Notes: generated by a model not told the origin, from the sequence alone. A stretch of DNA of 64,000 bases from Paracamarosporium sp. OC-R06-R3 (GCA_019828545.1 JACVRA010000121.1:250547-314546), one strand, 5' to 3'; positions 26,338-37,701 are shown, numbered from the stretch's first letter. Program-made: numbers and translations.

Positions 26338-27669
26338 TCACATTCGTTGGCATTTCTGTTCCGCCTTCTCCAGNNGCTCGAGCTCGGGCATCTTCTGCAG
26401 AGGATGCACGAAACCTTCACCATGTCGACGAATCATCTCGTGGTAGTTATCGGCTATAGCGTCCGCAAGCATGTCTTTCATGATCGTGTGCGCATCGAGC
26501 GGTGCCCCAGGGGTCCGATAGACGATAATCGCAAGAAACCATGTCTCCTCCAATTGCCATGGCTGTGCTTGTTGCAGCTTTGCAACGATATGGTTGAGTA
26601 GATCTTCCATCACGATGCGGTCCGCGATAGGCCACGCAGCCGCACACTCCGCCACGATTTCAGCACGGTTTTCTTCACTCACGACAGAATGTCCGAATTG
26701 CCCCGTCGACAGGAACTGCGCAACGAATCTGAAATCATCAGCGTCGAAGTCCCTAAGGCAAGGGAGATTGATCTGGCAAGTGCCATCATCCATAGTAGTT
26801 AGGCAGCCAATTTGTGCATCGGATAAATAGGGAAGCTTGTCAACTTCCGACTTGGGGATAAGGAACTCTTCTTCGTCTTTTCCAACGTAGATTTTGACCA
26901 TGCCCGGGCTCTTGGACCTGTAAGATACATGTGAGAAATGTAGTCCACATTCTAGTATTAGCGTAACATACAAATCTCCTTCAATATAGTCCAGCTTTGC
27001 CGGCTTATGTCGCTTGAGGCGTCTCTCGCTCGAGCTTCCCAAGCCGTCCTTGTCGACGGGACGAAACACATTCCGAAAACCACTTAGACCCTTTGTAGAG
27101 GATGACATTGGAATATCTCGAACCTTCTTTGATTCTCGCGGCGGAAACACTGCTGCTGCTGATCGCTTCTTGATAATCTTTTCGAATCCAAGCAAGCTTT
27201 GCCGCTTGGTAAATTTGAGGAATTCGTCGTTAGACTCTTGGGACCCGTAATCGATAATAGGGATGGGCGTAGCTGCGGAGCCGTAGCTGCGCTGCTCTTC
27301 AGTTGCAAGCCTCCAGTAGTCGAGGCTTGACCCTGGGGCATCCATCTGGTCCAGCACACGGTCATGAGCAGCTTGTAATTCTTTGTCATAGTGTTGCTCG
27401 GCTGGCACAAACTCTCGCATGTCTGTTGACACGACATAGCAGCTATGAAAGTTAATATCGAGCTATATTAACACGACATCTTAAACGTACAATTCGAGCA
27501 TTGCGTTGATCAGAAGCACGAGGGTGAGATATCCGTTTGGTCTTCGTAAGCTGCTAGGAGCCATGTCATCCGTACAGACGACTGCAGGCCAGTCGGGCCT
27601 CCCAACTCGTTGAAGAAGCACGTACTCCCCGGGCGATGGCGTTCGGTTCATTGCTTGGGCGGTTCTCAT
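26338..27669 (-). CDS. PWWP domain plus BTB/POZ-like domain protein
   Basis: Exons 27669-27491, 27442-26972 and 26917-26338 close to 409 residues. Residues ~10-75 resemble a PWWP domain: PSPGEYVLLQRVGRPDWPAVVC, where RPDWP replaces the PWWP core. It continues across intron 1 into LEFCYVVSTDMREFVPAE. PWWP domains read methylated histone H3K36 or bind DNA. A basic linker (SERRLKRHKPAK) follows. Residues ~165-300 look like a fungal BTB/POZ domain (MVKIYVGKDEEEFLIPKSEV, RDFDADDFRFVAQFLSTG). The second intron (54 nt) is divisible by three and free of stops, so its retention would insert 18 residues. Two unknown bases at 26374-26375 leave one or two residues near the C-terminus undefined. The role is unknown; a chromatin-linked adaptor is inference. 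Confidence 0.65.
26374..26375. other. Two undetermined bases (NN) inside a coding exon
   Basis: Written as nn in the sequence, within the last exon of the PWWP/BTB gene. The frame is intact across them if exactly two bases are missing information. Confidence 0.95.
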
Positions 27670-27840
27670 ATGAAGCAAGGTGGTTCAGAAGAAGATGGAT
27701 CGCGAACAAGCCGAAGCCTTTTCAAGAGGACTTTCGAAGGAGAGGAAACGAAAATGATGTTGTTCAGTTGGGGAGACATGCTTATTACACTATGAAGGTC
27801 GAGTAGCGAGTAAAGGTGAAGGTACGGTGCAATGGTGGGA

Positions 27841-28047
27841 TCAGAAGTGAGAGAAATCGACCTCGCCTCTTCCATTGCGAAGGCTGACGATATAATCAAG
27901 GTCAGCAAGAGCAGTTTTCAAAATTCCCAGAAGTATGACATTGTAGACATGGGGCGCGAAAGCGCGGGCTCTTAGGTACGTGAGCTTAGTCTTGGCGGGT
28001 GCGTCAGGGTCTACCGACCAATTACCGAGTTCAAGAACATCTGGCAT
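27841..28047 (-). CDS. Small hypothetical protein (68 aa), uncertain
   Basis: This frame has an ATG placed directly after an in-frame TAG, so the start is fixed. It encodes 68 residues with a hydrophobic middle (PHVYNVILLGILKTALADLDYIV). It lies between the PWWP/BTB gene and SEC11, 184 bp from the SEC11 start. I do not recognise the protein. It could be a small one-helix membrane protein, a fragment of a longer spliced transcript, or chance. Confidence 0.3.
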   Translation of the reverse strand: MPDVLELGNWSVDPDAPAKTKLTYLRARAFAPHVYNVILLGILKTALADLDYIVSLRNGRGEVDFSHF

Positions 28048-28231
28048 CTAGTCCAGGTCCACAACAGCACCACGCGCGCTCCTCGTTCACGACTCAAAAA
28101 CCAATTGCGAAAGTCTCCCCTAAGGGCTACGCACGTAAAATCCAACTTCGACACCCACCCGCCAACTAAGTCACATCTACGATCCGCTACCTCTCGAGTT
28201 TTGACTTGTGTCCTCCATCCCCGCCGCAACG

Positions 28232-28873
28232 ATGATGGGCCTTGCGAACATGCAGCCACGGCAGCTGGCCACACAACTACTCAACTTTGCGCTCGTGCTC
28301 TCTACCGCTTTCATGCTTTGGAAAGGCATCTCCGTCGTCTCAGATTCGCCCTCGCCCATCGTCGTCGTGCTGTCAGGATCCATGGAGCCCGCCTTCCAAA
28401 GAGGAGACCTACTGTTCCTCTGGAACAGGGGGATGGACACACAGATCGGAGAGATTGTCGTGTATAATGTGAAGGGGAAGGATATCCCGATTGTGCACCG
28501 TGTGGTGAGGAGATTTGGCGGAGGGTAAGGCAACACCGCACGCAGGCTGCGAGATTATGAGGAGTTTGACAGAACTCTCGTTCTACAGCTTGCATCGCAC
28601 TGGTTGTAATTTGAGGGCGAATGCGCTAACATTATGTTATTCAGAAACTCGCCGCTCCGACTCCTTACCAAAGGCGACAACAACCTCGCGGACGACACCG
28701 AGCTCTACGCCGCCGGTCAAACCCACCTTAACCGGAAAGAGGACGTTATTGGCAGCGTTGTCGGCTTCATTCCCTTTGTTGGATACGTCACAATATTGCT
28801 GAGCGAATACCCATGGCTGAAACAGGCCATGTTGGGCATAATGGGTCTAATGGTGGTTTTACAGCGAGAGTAG
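28232..28873 (+). CDS. SEC11: Signal peptidase complex catalytic subunit Sec11
   Basis: Exons 28232-28524 and 28645-28873 (120-nt intron with a GCTAAC branch site) give 173 residues, the usual Sec11 length. One N-terminal helix ([18 protein letters not shown]) anchors it in the ER membrane. The catalytic residues are clear: Ser50 in SGSMEP, His89 in IPIVHRV, and Asp109 in LTKGDNN, as expected for the Ser-His-Asp eukaryotic enzyme. A second hydrophobic segment near the C-terminus ([13 protein letters not shown]) is typical. It cleaves signal peptides from secretory proteins in the ER lumen with Spc1-3. The start is the first of two adjacent ATGs. Confidence 0.93.
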
Positions 28874-29361
28874 ACCAGTTTCGGGATGAGCATATTACGA
28901 TGCATTGAACTTCCATGCCACAGCACTCGCGACGTGGTATATAAAGAAAGTGTTTAGGCTGTCTGCCCATATATTGCGCATATTTGAAGTCACATGAATA
29001 TGGCGTTCAGGTCTGCCATTGGGCTCCATCATCTGAAAATCAAAGAGATATCCAGCTTCTGTTTTATTTAGTACTCTGCGTCATCGAGTGTTCTCGTGTT
29101 AACCACTTCATACGTCCTATTCTTTTTCACGGTTTATCAACACTTCTCCGCGTCCGGTGCTCACGTGCACCTGTTCAGCTCACCCTATTGTATCTATTAT
29201 ATCATATCGAGCATATCGTCTTCCCCTCTTACCGCACATATCAGGACGATTCCACGAAGTCCGGTCCAGCATGCCGTAACCCCAAAAGATCCGACCATCC
29301 TACACCACGGCCCTCTGCACCCGGTCTCTGCCACCTTCCACCACCACCACCAGAGGCCGTT
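28874..29361. other. Intergenic
   Basis: This is SEC11 3' flank up to the tRNA-Gly terminator. Nothing supported was seen. Confidence 0.5.
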
Positions 29362-29371
29362 AAAAAGAAAA
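29362..29371 (-). terminator. RNA polymerase III terminator of tRNA-Gly
   Basis: On the minus strand, TTTTCTTTTT begins five bases after the end of the tRNA. Runs of four or more T are the normal Pol III stop. Confidence 0.75.
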
Positions 29372-29375
29372 GCAT

Positions 29376-29466
29376 GCGTTGTATGGGGTTCGAACCCATG
29401 ACCCCTGCCTTTCTCTCAGCTCCAAGCACTGGGAAGGCAGTATCCTAACCACTGGACCAACAACGC
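29376..29466 (-). tRNA. tRNA-Gly(CCC) with a 19-nt intron
   Basis: The cloverleaf folds fully: acceptor GCGTTGT with ACAACGC (7 bp), D-arm GTCC/GGAT (one G-T pair), anticodon stem CTGCC/GGCAG, five-base variable loop GGGTC, and T-arm ATGGG-TTCGAAC-CCCAT. The loop TTCCCA gives anticodon CCC (29433-29431). A 19-nt intron (29429-29411) sits one base 3' of the anticodon, the standard eukaryotic position. The mature length is 72 nt. A Pol III terminator follows. Confidence 0.9.
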
Positions 29467-30454
29467 CTTGGCGACTCCGCTCTGTATTACTCGGATGGCC
29501 CTTTTCCGGCTTATTCCTAGATAAACCTGCTGAAGAAAGGTCACCATGAGCAGGAAGGGCTGGTTTGGGATGTTGCAGGTATCAGGGGGTTTGAATTGAA
29601 AGGGGAGCGGTAGAAGGCGGGAGTGTGCGTTTGTCGCTGCAGCTTCCCGCGAGGCGGTCAGGGTAGGCTTGGAGTATCCGGAGCACGCGAAGAGACGACA
29701 GCCCTGGGGGGCGTAGTCCGAATGGATGGATCGTATCTGTGTGGGGACCAACTACCAAACATTTGTTTTCCTGGTTTATTTTGTTGATGTTGTTGGTGCG
29801 TCTTCGCAGCGTGTTTTGGCTGGCACGCCACGGTTGTACCGCATCATGCAGGTGCATGTTATAAGTATGCGATACAGAATTTCTCATGAGGCCAAGAAGG
29901 CTGCAATCCCGGGCTTCGATGAATTACCGGCAGTAACATCCGTGTGTTTCAACACAGCAACATGTTTACCCTTCTGACCTATGTCTCTGTAGCGGAGCAT
30001 ATCACACCGCAACCCAGGGATCCAAAATACGCGAGGCCATGAGCAACTCTACGCTGAGACGCTCCACCAACGACGCATTGTCAAACAATCATCTTCAGAA
30101 TGCTCACAGACAGCCACGGCACATTGGACGATTTAGCAGCACATTTTCGTTCCGCAGATAACTAGTGTACAGAGTAGTCATGAGCTTCGTGATGTCTCCT
30201 GCGTCCGAAGTGACTAGGACGCCCGAACATCATTAAGAAGCCTCATGCAAAAGCTTCCTGCGGTCTTCTGAGGATCACTGAGACATAAAACTTCCCCAGA
30301 GGATCCACCCCTGAATAAGAGATGACAGATGAGATGAACATGAAAAACCGATCCAGTATCCCAAGCCCGTGACACCCCGCGGAGGTCAGTAGATTGGAGG
30401 GATGAAGCTCAGGACGGAAGTCGAATAGACAAGAACTGATGAGAGTCGAGTAGT
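29467..30454. other. Intergenic
   Basis: This is the 5' flank of the tRNA and the 3' flank of NHP6. No supported gene was seen. Confidence 0.5.
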
Positions 30455-30925
30455 CTACTCGGACTCCTCTTCCTCCTCCTCGGCAGCGGTCTGCGTGTGG
30501 TCAGTTGCTGTGGGTTGGATACGTGGACGATGGGACTTACAGCATAGGCAGCCTTCTCCTCCTCGTAACGCTTCTTGTCAGCGGCGGCCTTGGCCTCGTA
30601 CGGCTGGCGCTGCTTCTCGGAGAGAGTCTTCCACTTCTCGCCAAGCATCTTGCCGACCTCGCCTGGGTGACGGTTAGCAATGCAAGATCAGGGGGAGACG
30701 GTGACTTACCGAACTTGATGCCGGGGTTCTCCTCGCGGACCTTCTCGCGCTGGTCGTTGGCGAAGAACATGTAGGCGGAGAGACCACGCTTGGGTGCGTT
30801 GGGGTCTGCTTCTGTCAACACGGCAGGAAACATGTGCAAGGCACGCGAGACTTACCCTTCTTCTTCTTGCCAGAGTCGGCCTTGGCGGCCTTGCCCTTGC
30901 CGCGGGTGGTCTTCTCCTTAGGCAT
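30455..30925 (-). CDS. NHP6: HMG-box chromatin protein Nhp6
   Basis: Four exons (30925-30856, 30811-30710, 30662-30541, 30490-30455) close to 109 residues. A basic N-terminus ([15 protein letters not shown], then GKKKK) grips the DNA minor groove. A single HMG box spans residues ~24-98: [43 protein letters not shown], and a third helix ending EKAAYA. A short acidic tail (EEEEEESE) follows. Nhp6 bends DNA without sequence preference and works with FACT (Spt16-Pob3) and remodellers at nucleosomes, and with TFIIIC at Pol III genes. The size and order of parts are normal for the family. Confidence 0.93.
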
Positions 30926-32130
30926 GTTGGTGTAGAGAGCTGTGTGGGCTGTCTGGTGTTTGTGTGAGAGGAGCGCTTGGTTGAGACAAAGCTGAGATAA
31001 AGAAAGGTGGGGTTGAGAGGAGCAGAGGGCGACAGCAAGTTATATACGGGCGAGGTGAGAGAAGATGGGGTGCTTGCACAGACACTGTGCGTGGTGAGGG
31101 AGGCGCACCGCGCTGCTCTTTGGGCGCGCGTCCAGCGGCCTGGTCGCAAAACACCACGACAAAGCGCGGCGAGAATGGGGCTTCCGAGTGCAAGGGCAAA
31201 AGGGAGTACTCACAGCTGTCTTTGGAAACGCAGGGGAAATCAGCGTTGGCTGAAGTCTGCAGCGTGTCAGTGCTGGGTGCGCGGCAAGGTGATGACGACG
31301 GCGACGACGAAGAAAATGGAACGCGACGAGGGCCGGCAGAAGCAAGAGAAGAAGCTGCAGAGGGCATTGCCGCGTGAAAACGCGTAAAAAAAGGGTGGTT
31401 GTGTTGCGCGCGCGACGCAGGCTGCGGGCGATGCATGTTGGGGATACGCGAGACTCACCTAAGGCGTTTGGTGGGCGAAGATGGACGACGACGATTTGTA
31501 TGGGAGGTGGTGGGAGACTCACTGTGAGGGCAGCGCAGGCAAAGCAGCGCGGCCTTTACTACTGGAAAACCGCCTGGCTCGTGCGCGCCTGCCGCTAGGA
31601 GCCCTCATCATAACAGACCACCCCTCACCAACGCTGGCTCACGGCCAGCCGCCGCCCGTCCACATTCACCGCGCCCAGCCTGCCGACACGGCCAGCGCGC
31701 CCGTCTCCGCGCCCTGGAGCCCTCGCCGCCCAAGGAGCCCGCCGCGCCGCCGTTCGCGGTGCCGTCTTCGGGCATTCCTCGACTGCTGAGCACGCTGCCT
31801 GCTTGGTCGTGGTGCCTCGTTTCATGCAGGCAGTCGACTGAGCAACGTTATTCGCCCTGCGCCAAATTGATAGAGCAATGCGCCTCGGCAGATGCTCCTG
31901 GCTAATAAGCCCGCCCATGCGCCTTTGAAGCTGCTGCGCTACCACATCCACCCGTGAAGCTCGAGTCCGCCCGCCGCTTTCGTCTGGTCCCGCTAGCCCA
32001 CAACCGTCAGCCCAGTACAGCCCAGGACAGCCACTGTTTGTAACGTCCAACAAACAACAATGTCGACTTCCACATTCGCTTTGCAAAACACTCGTATGCT
32101 GCTGACTACTGCTCCCTATACCATGGCCCC
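30926..32130. other. Intergenic, GC-rich NHP6 upstream region
   Basis: About 1.2 kb upstream of NHP6. Long open frames on both strands reflect high GC and mirror each other; none shows domain character. A long 5' UTR or leader intron of NHP6 could lie here. Confidence 0.45.
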
Positions 32131-32228
32131 TTCCCTCTTCCCTCTTCCCTCTTCCCTCTTCCCTCTTCCCTCTTCCCTCTTCCCTCTTCCCTCTTCCCTC
32201 TTCCCTCTTCGCTCTTCCCTCTTCCCTT
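32131..32228. repeat. Heptanucleotide satellite, (TTCCCTC)n, ~13 units plus edge
   Basis: The tract holds 13 near-perfect 7-bp units plus a degenerate edge. One unit carries a C-to-G change (TTCGCTC). It is pure pyrimidine on the plus strand apart from that G. It does not match the TTAGGG telomere unit. Confidence 0.93.
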
Positions 32229-32510
32229 CCCTACGTCTGCCAGTCCAGTCCCGTGCAGCGCGTTTCCTGTCCACGCCTGGTTGAACATTTATCCTCTCAG
32301 ACTCTTTCATCGTCCAACCAATGCCATGCCACCCCTCGAGTAGATGCGTAGCGTGCTTGGAAGATGGATGCCTCCGGACGGTTCATGTCATGTCGCAGCT
32401 CGACTGTGCTGCCTGTGCAAGCATGGTGGTATCAAGTCCTGGTGTGCACCTTCTAACTACAAACCAAGATGCTTGAGTGGCAGCCTAGTTTTGACCAACA
32501 CGACGCCAGC

Positions 32511-33374
32511 TCATCCATCTTCCTCGTCGTCCATGACGAGCCCACGCAGCTCTTCGTCGGCTGCCCAGTTGATGCCACTTCCAACAATCATAGCAGACAG
32601 AACCCCTTTGAGCATCGTCGCTCGTTTGCGTGACTCGTTGACATTTTTATCGGCTCTCTCAACCTGCTCGCGGAGCGAAAGGTCCCCAATGTCGTTGATC
32701 GACTGCGCATTCACTTTTCGAGCTAGGTTCAGCACAGTCTTGGATCGTTCGCGGTTCTCTTTGTTCGTAGTGATATTGCCTTGCTCAGCAGCGCTCAAAG
32801 CACGTGTTTTGGTGGCTAGGTTTGAGGCTAGCAAACCCTGCACCATCGACACAGCATCTTTCTCGGTGATTAGAGGCAGCAAACGCCTGCCGGACGTTAG
32901 CATATGCAGAGCAGCTCACTTGGGCGAACATACTTCTCGACGGTATGCTGCTGGCCGCCGTGAACAGCCTTCAGGACAGGATCCATGACCACAACGTTGT
33001 GCGATATCCGGTTTCGAATTTCGAACCTTGCCCTGGCCTCCATGGCCTCGCGCTCTGCGGCGATCAGCTGCTCTTGTAAGTCATCATCTGATAGCGACGA
33101 GATGTCAGATATGTCTACCAAAAACACGTTAGAATACCAAACTCTGCTTTGCACATGATAATGGCTATTGAATACCTTGAGCTTGCGCCTCGATGAGGCT
33201 CTTCTCCAACTCAAGCTCTCGGAGCTGATTGTAGAGCTGCAGCGCGAGCTCCTCTGCTTCCGAGAAGGCGAACGCGTCGCTGTGAGGCGTTTGGAGTAGA
33301 TCGGAATAATCGCTCGCATCGATCGCTTTCGCTGGCGCGCCGTCTGCCATGGAAACATCCCTCGCAGTCGCCAT
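32511..33374 (-). CDS. Inner kinetochore protein CENP-H (Fta3/Mcm16-like)
   Basis: Three exons (33374-33176, 33114-32934, 32886-32511) close to 251 residues. The protein is mainly helical: ALQLYNQLRELELEKSLIEAQ in the N-terminal third, then DDDLQEQLIAAEREAMEARARFEIRN. The C-terminal part has KVNAQSINDIGDLSLREQVERADK and then LKGVLSAMIVGSGINWAADEELRGLVMDD. This last segment is what I recognise as the C-terminal signature of CENP-H (human CENP-H has a similar GVxWxxDxxL ending). CENP-H works with CENP-I and CENP-K in the constitutive centromere network (Ctf3 complex in yeast). It is divergent from ATG11, with 222 bp between start codons. The assignment rests on the C-terminal signature. Confidence 0.75.
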
Positions 33375-33596
33375 GACTGCCTGAAGACGATCAAATATGG
33401 TTCAAACGCATACCCGTAGTCCACCTGAGCGCGTCTCCCGCGAGCCGCAGATGATGCAGTATCGGTGGGCCCGTGCCCTGCTGATCCCTGCAGGGCGGAA
33501 CCTTGGGCCCAAGGCCGTGGGCGCTCAGCACTCGAGCTCTCTTCCTCCTCCACGAGCTGACCAGGCAGAAACCTGTGCAGCTGGAGCGGGACCCGG
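33375..33596. promoter_or_regulatory. Compact divergent promoter, CENP-H / ATG11
   Basis: 222 bp lie between the two start codons; both promoters must be here or overlap the 5' ends. Inferred from layout only. Confidence 0.4.
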
Positions 33597-36500
33597 ATGT
33601 CGCTGCAGATAGCTGTAGCTCATACGGGCCAGCGCTTCGACGCTGATCCTGTCGGCTTCAACTCGGTCGATGCGCTGAAGCAGTGGATCGCAACCGTTGT
33701 GGACATACCGCCCGAGCACCAGATACTGCTGACACCCCGGGGAAAGCATGTGAAGCTGCAAGCACTACTCACAGAGGTACTGTCAGTCCACCGTGGCTTT
33801 GAAACGCGCGCTGACACCGTCGTAGAAGGAGATATTCGTCTACGATCGCGAACTCTCGTCCATATCCCAGGCCGCCTCCCCCGAAGTGCCGCTACCTGAG
33901 TCCTTCACGCCCGACGACCCGCCCGATACATTATCCAGCCACACGGACCTGAGAGCATGGCAGACGCTGTTCCAGGCCCGCCGGGACTGGGCCTTCGCCG
34001 TCCTGGAGCAGTCTCTCTCCATGTCCCGCGTGGCTTCGCAAACCTTCGCCGAGCAAGCAACTATTGAGAAGGCAACACAAGTTGCTGTTGGAAACCCTGG
34101 CGCACACGTGAAGGGATTGGAGCAGAAATATCGGGATGCGAAGGAGTGGTTCGATGGGGTCGAGAAAGAAGCAGTCGAGAACCTGCGGAGATTGGATGCA
34201 GATTATGGTCAACTAGGCACGATTCCAGCCAAAGGCGAATTTATTCAATTTCTGGCGAAAGACCTACGGTCCGCGCAGGCAGTGCAGAGTGTCCGCAAGG
34301 CTTCCGCTAACCGGACAATGTCACTACAGGAGTTCCTAGACTTCGACTCGATAAAACAAGCTACAGGTATAAGCAAGGCCGTTCGCGAATCTTTCAGGAA
34401 ACATCTGGCGGACATGGGCTCTCAAGTGGAGAGAATCGGTACCGAATATAATGAGCTTCAAGGCGCAGCAGGACAAAGTCAGAGTCGGTCGCTTGTAGAC
34501 GACTCAGAGGAACCGGTGCGACTGTACAACGAAATCGACCAGGTGGCCAAGAAAGTGAATTCAGATCTTGGACACGTCATGGGGCTTCCGCCTGACTCCA
34601 AATCGGTAGCTCAGGTCTCTAAGATGGCGCTCTTGCATACGCGGAATTTCCTTCCTGCGATCAAAGAGTACAGCATCGAAATGAGTGATCTTGTCAAGCG
34701 GTCCGTAGAACAGAAAAATAGTGCGGTCAGAAACGCAGTTGAGAGCATGCGCGGCGTTGCAAACATCGGCTCAAACATAGCGACTCTTCACACGGATCTA
34801 GACAACATCAACCTTCCCCAAGAAGGCATGTCCGCCTTTGAGCTGATATCGCTCGTGGGAAGACTACCATTTGTGTACGGGACACTCATGGTTGAGTCCG
34901 TGCGCCGACGTGAATGGACTGAGAAGATGCAGAGAGACACCTCATCACTTGCCGAAGAGATGGCCACGTTCCAAGAAGAAGAAGAGCGCCGGAGGAAGAA
35001 GTGGTTGAAGCAGGTCTCAGATGTGGTCAATCTAGACACTGTACAGACGAGCCCACTAGGCTTTGAAATGAACATACAGCCCGAGAAAACCCATTGGCCA
35101 GAGGTTACTCGAGATGAGCTCAATGACTATCACAAAATCTTACAGGGATTGGAAGGACAGAACACTGAAGCTGAAACGCTTGCTCAGACAATTAAAGACC
35201 TAGACCGGCCTACACGACAGCAAGTAAAGCGCGCGAGAGCCTTCAAAATGGGCAGCGTTCATGAACCAGCATTTGGTAAAGCCTCTCAGCTTATGTTGCG
35301 AGGTGACGATGAGCTTCGTGTGCTAAGGGAGGCTAATAGCAAGCTCGAGGACGAATTACGGGGTTCTAAGAGTAGGGTACGACGCTTGGAGGATGTACTT
35401 CATCGCCAGAATCACCTCAGTAGACTCTCAATTGGAAGCGGCTTGCCATCGTTCGGACCGCAGAGCCCTGCTGACCCATCTACACCGACCCTTGAGGCAC
35501 CGTCTCCTGGGCCAATGGTAGACCATTCTCGACGATCATCCGTTTCTTCGCGGCGTTTCTCTACAAATCAAGGCCAAGACGACAAACGTCGAATCGTACG
35601 TCTGGAGCAAGAGCTGGCCACCGAGAAGGAATTGCGTGGAAATTTGGAAAAAGAGGCTCATGCAAAGAAAGATGAAGAGGTGGCCCTGCGAGGGCAAATT
35701 GAAGAAGAAGTCGCAACGAAAGCTGGACTCATGGAGAATATGAAAGCGCAGCAGAAAGAATTCGCTGACGAGCGACGCTCTCTCGAACAAGAAATACAGT
35801 CATACAAGAGCAAGATCGAAGAGGCTGAGGATGAGCTAGATCGCGTACTGGGTAGTCGTGATCACGAGCGAACAGGAGTTGATGCAAAGATACAGGAGCT
35901 GGTCGCTGAGATTGACAAAGTTCGTAAGCATGCTGCAGAGCAAAGCAGGCAAGCGAGCAAACGTGTCGCCGATTTACAAACCGAGCTCGAAGAGCGCAAA
36001 AAGACAGATGAAGAACAATACGAATCGCTCTCCAGCGCATTCACGCATCTGTCGCCTGACACTACTGTCCCAGGGAACAATATAACGCTCGTCTTGCAAC
36101 TTGAGGAATTGGCCCAACGCTCTTCTGATCATCTTCACGAACTTCAATCAGCTGTGGCGATGGCCCAAGCTGAGAATGAGAGCGCTCGTCGTAACGCAAA
36201 CGAACAAGAATTGGCTCTGAAGTCCAAGCTTGCCGATGAAGAGACGACAACTTTATCTTTGCGTGAGCAGTTAGATAAGTCAGATGCGAAGGTTGCGTCC
36301 ATTACTGCTGAACTTGAGGAAGAACGCCATCATCTCCACGAGTTGAGAGCCAAGTTCGCAGAGGGTGAAACGGGTTCTGAAGCACTCAGGAAGCGCGTAG
36401 AAGAAGAGGAAGAGAGGGTCGGGCGACTTCAGATCGAGCTTGCTGAGGAGAGAGGCCACTCTAATAGCCTTGATGTTGAGCTTATGCATCTGCAGAAGAA

Positions 36501-37701
36501 AATCTTGAAGTACGAAGAGTTCGATTCTTCAAGGACCCACGAGCGGTTGCGCCGTGCCAAGGAACTCAGCAAGCGCGTATACTCGCAACAAGATCGCTTG
36601 CTTCGTCTTGTCGACTCGCTCGGATATGTCATCACTTTCGAAGATGGCACCATGACCCTTCATCGTGCGTCGAAAGTCGGTAACAGCACGACTCTTACCG
36701 ACACGGCGGGTCTCAGCCGAAGCACAACAACACCTTCACCTACGCCTCTCAAACAGCATCTTGAAAACTACGCTGATCTTTCGTTCCTGCATTGGACGGA
36801 TTCGACAGATCCAGAGGAAGAGGATCAACGCTATCACGAGCTCATGAACAACCTTAATCGCTTCGATCTAGATACCTTTTGCGAATTCTTCTCTAAACGT
36901 ATGCGAGACATTGAATACACAGCCCGTAAATTCAAGCACGAAACCCGCGCTTATAGAGAGAAGGCAAAGGCTTTACAAACGGAATCGCACAACAAGATTG
37001 CTTATCGGTCATTCAAAGAAGGCGATCTTGCGCTATTCCTACCAACACGCAATCAAGCGACTCGACCCTGGGCTGCTTTCAACGTCGGCGCCCCACACTT
37101 TTTCCTCCGTGAAGAAGAATCGCACAGATTGCAAGGCCGCGACTGGCTAGTAGCGCGTATCTCCAAGGTCGAGGAGCGTGTCGTGGACCTCTCCAAGACA
37201 ATGGACATAAACGCTCGAGCTTCTGCGGATGGACGATCTATCGCTTCTAGCAGTGCAGTGTCTTTTGAAGACGATAACCCTTTTGAACTCTCTGATGGTT
37301 TGCGATGGTACCTCATCGAAGCCGCTGAAGAGAAGCCCGGCGCGCCCGGCGGTCCTGGTCTTGGCAAGAGCGCTGCTGCTGCGGCCGTGACACGCATCGA
37401 TGGTCAGGGCAAAATGGAAAAGAAAGCCGCAGCAGACCCCGCGAAGACACTGGGCAAGTCCCTCGACAGCCGGCGTAGCAGCGGTACGAGTAAGAAGAGT
37501 GTGGGGAACCGCAACTCGATGGACGTCGGCGAGGCGACAGAGTCAGGACCTAACTCGAACTCCGCAACACGGGGGGCAAGTCCCGCGGCGGGACCAGGGC
37601 CAAGTCATCTTAGAGAGAGCGAGGTTAGTGGCGCAAGCGTGGATCGGTTGCTTGAGGTCCAGCAATATGAGGTGCGGAAGGATCACCTGTGGGGACCTTA
37701 G
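33597..37701 (+). CDS. ATG11: Selective autophagy scaffold Atg11
   Basis: Exon 1 (33597-33776) encodes 60 residues starting MSLQIAVAHTGQRF, a ubiquitin-like N-terminus ending KHVKLQALLTE. A 49-nt intron leads to exon 2 (33826-37701), which begins KEIFVYDREL. The total is 1351 residues. Residues ~60-480 are the helical Atg11/Atg17-like region. Residues ~540-960 form long coiled coils (RIVRLEQELATEKELRGN). Residues ~1000-1240 are the conserved Atg11 C-terminal domain (YADLSFLHWTDSTDPEEE, SFKEGDLALFLPTRN, PWAAFNVGAPHFFL, GRDWLVARISKVEERVVDLS, LRWYLIEAAEEKPGAP). The protein ends EVRKDHLWGP, the usual terminus in filamentous fungi as I recall. Atg11 links cargo receptors to Atg1 in pexophagy and mitophagy. 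An alternative 3' exon is possible. Confidence 0.92.

Noticed and set aside
32060..32284. Open frame across the heptamer satellite giving Ser/Leu/Phe/Pro repeats.
   Set aside because: An artefact of the simple repeat; the minus strand shows a mirror charged repeat for the same reason.
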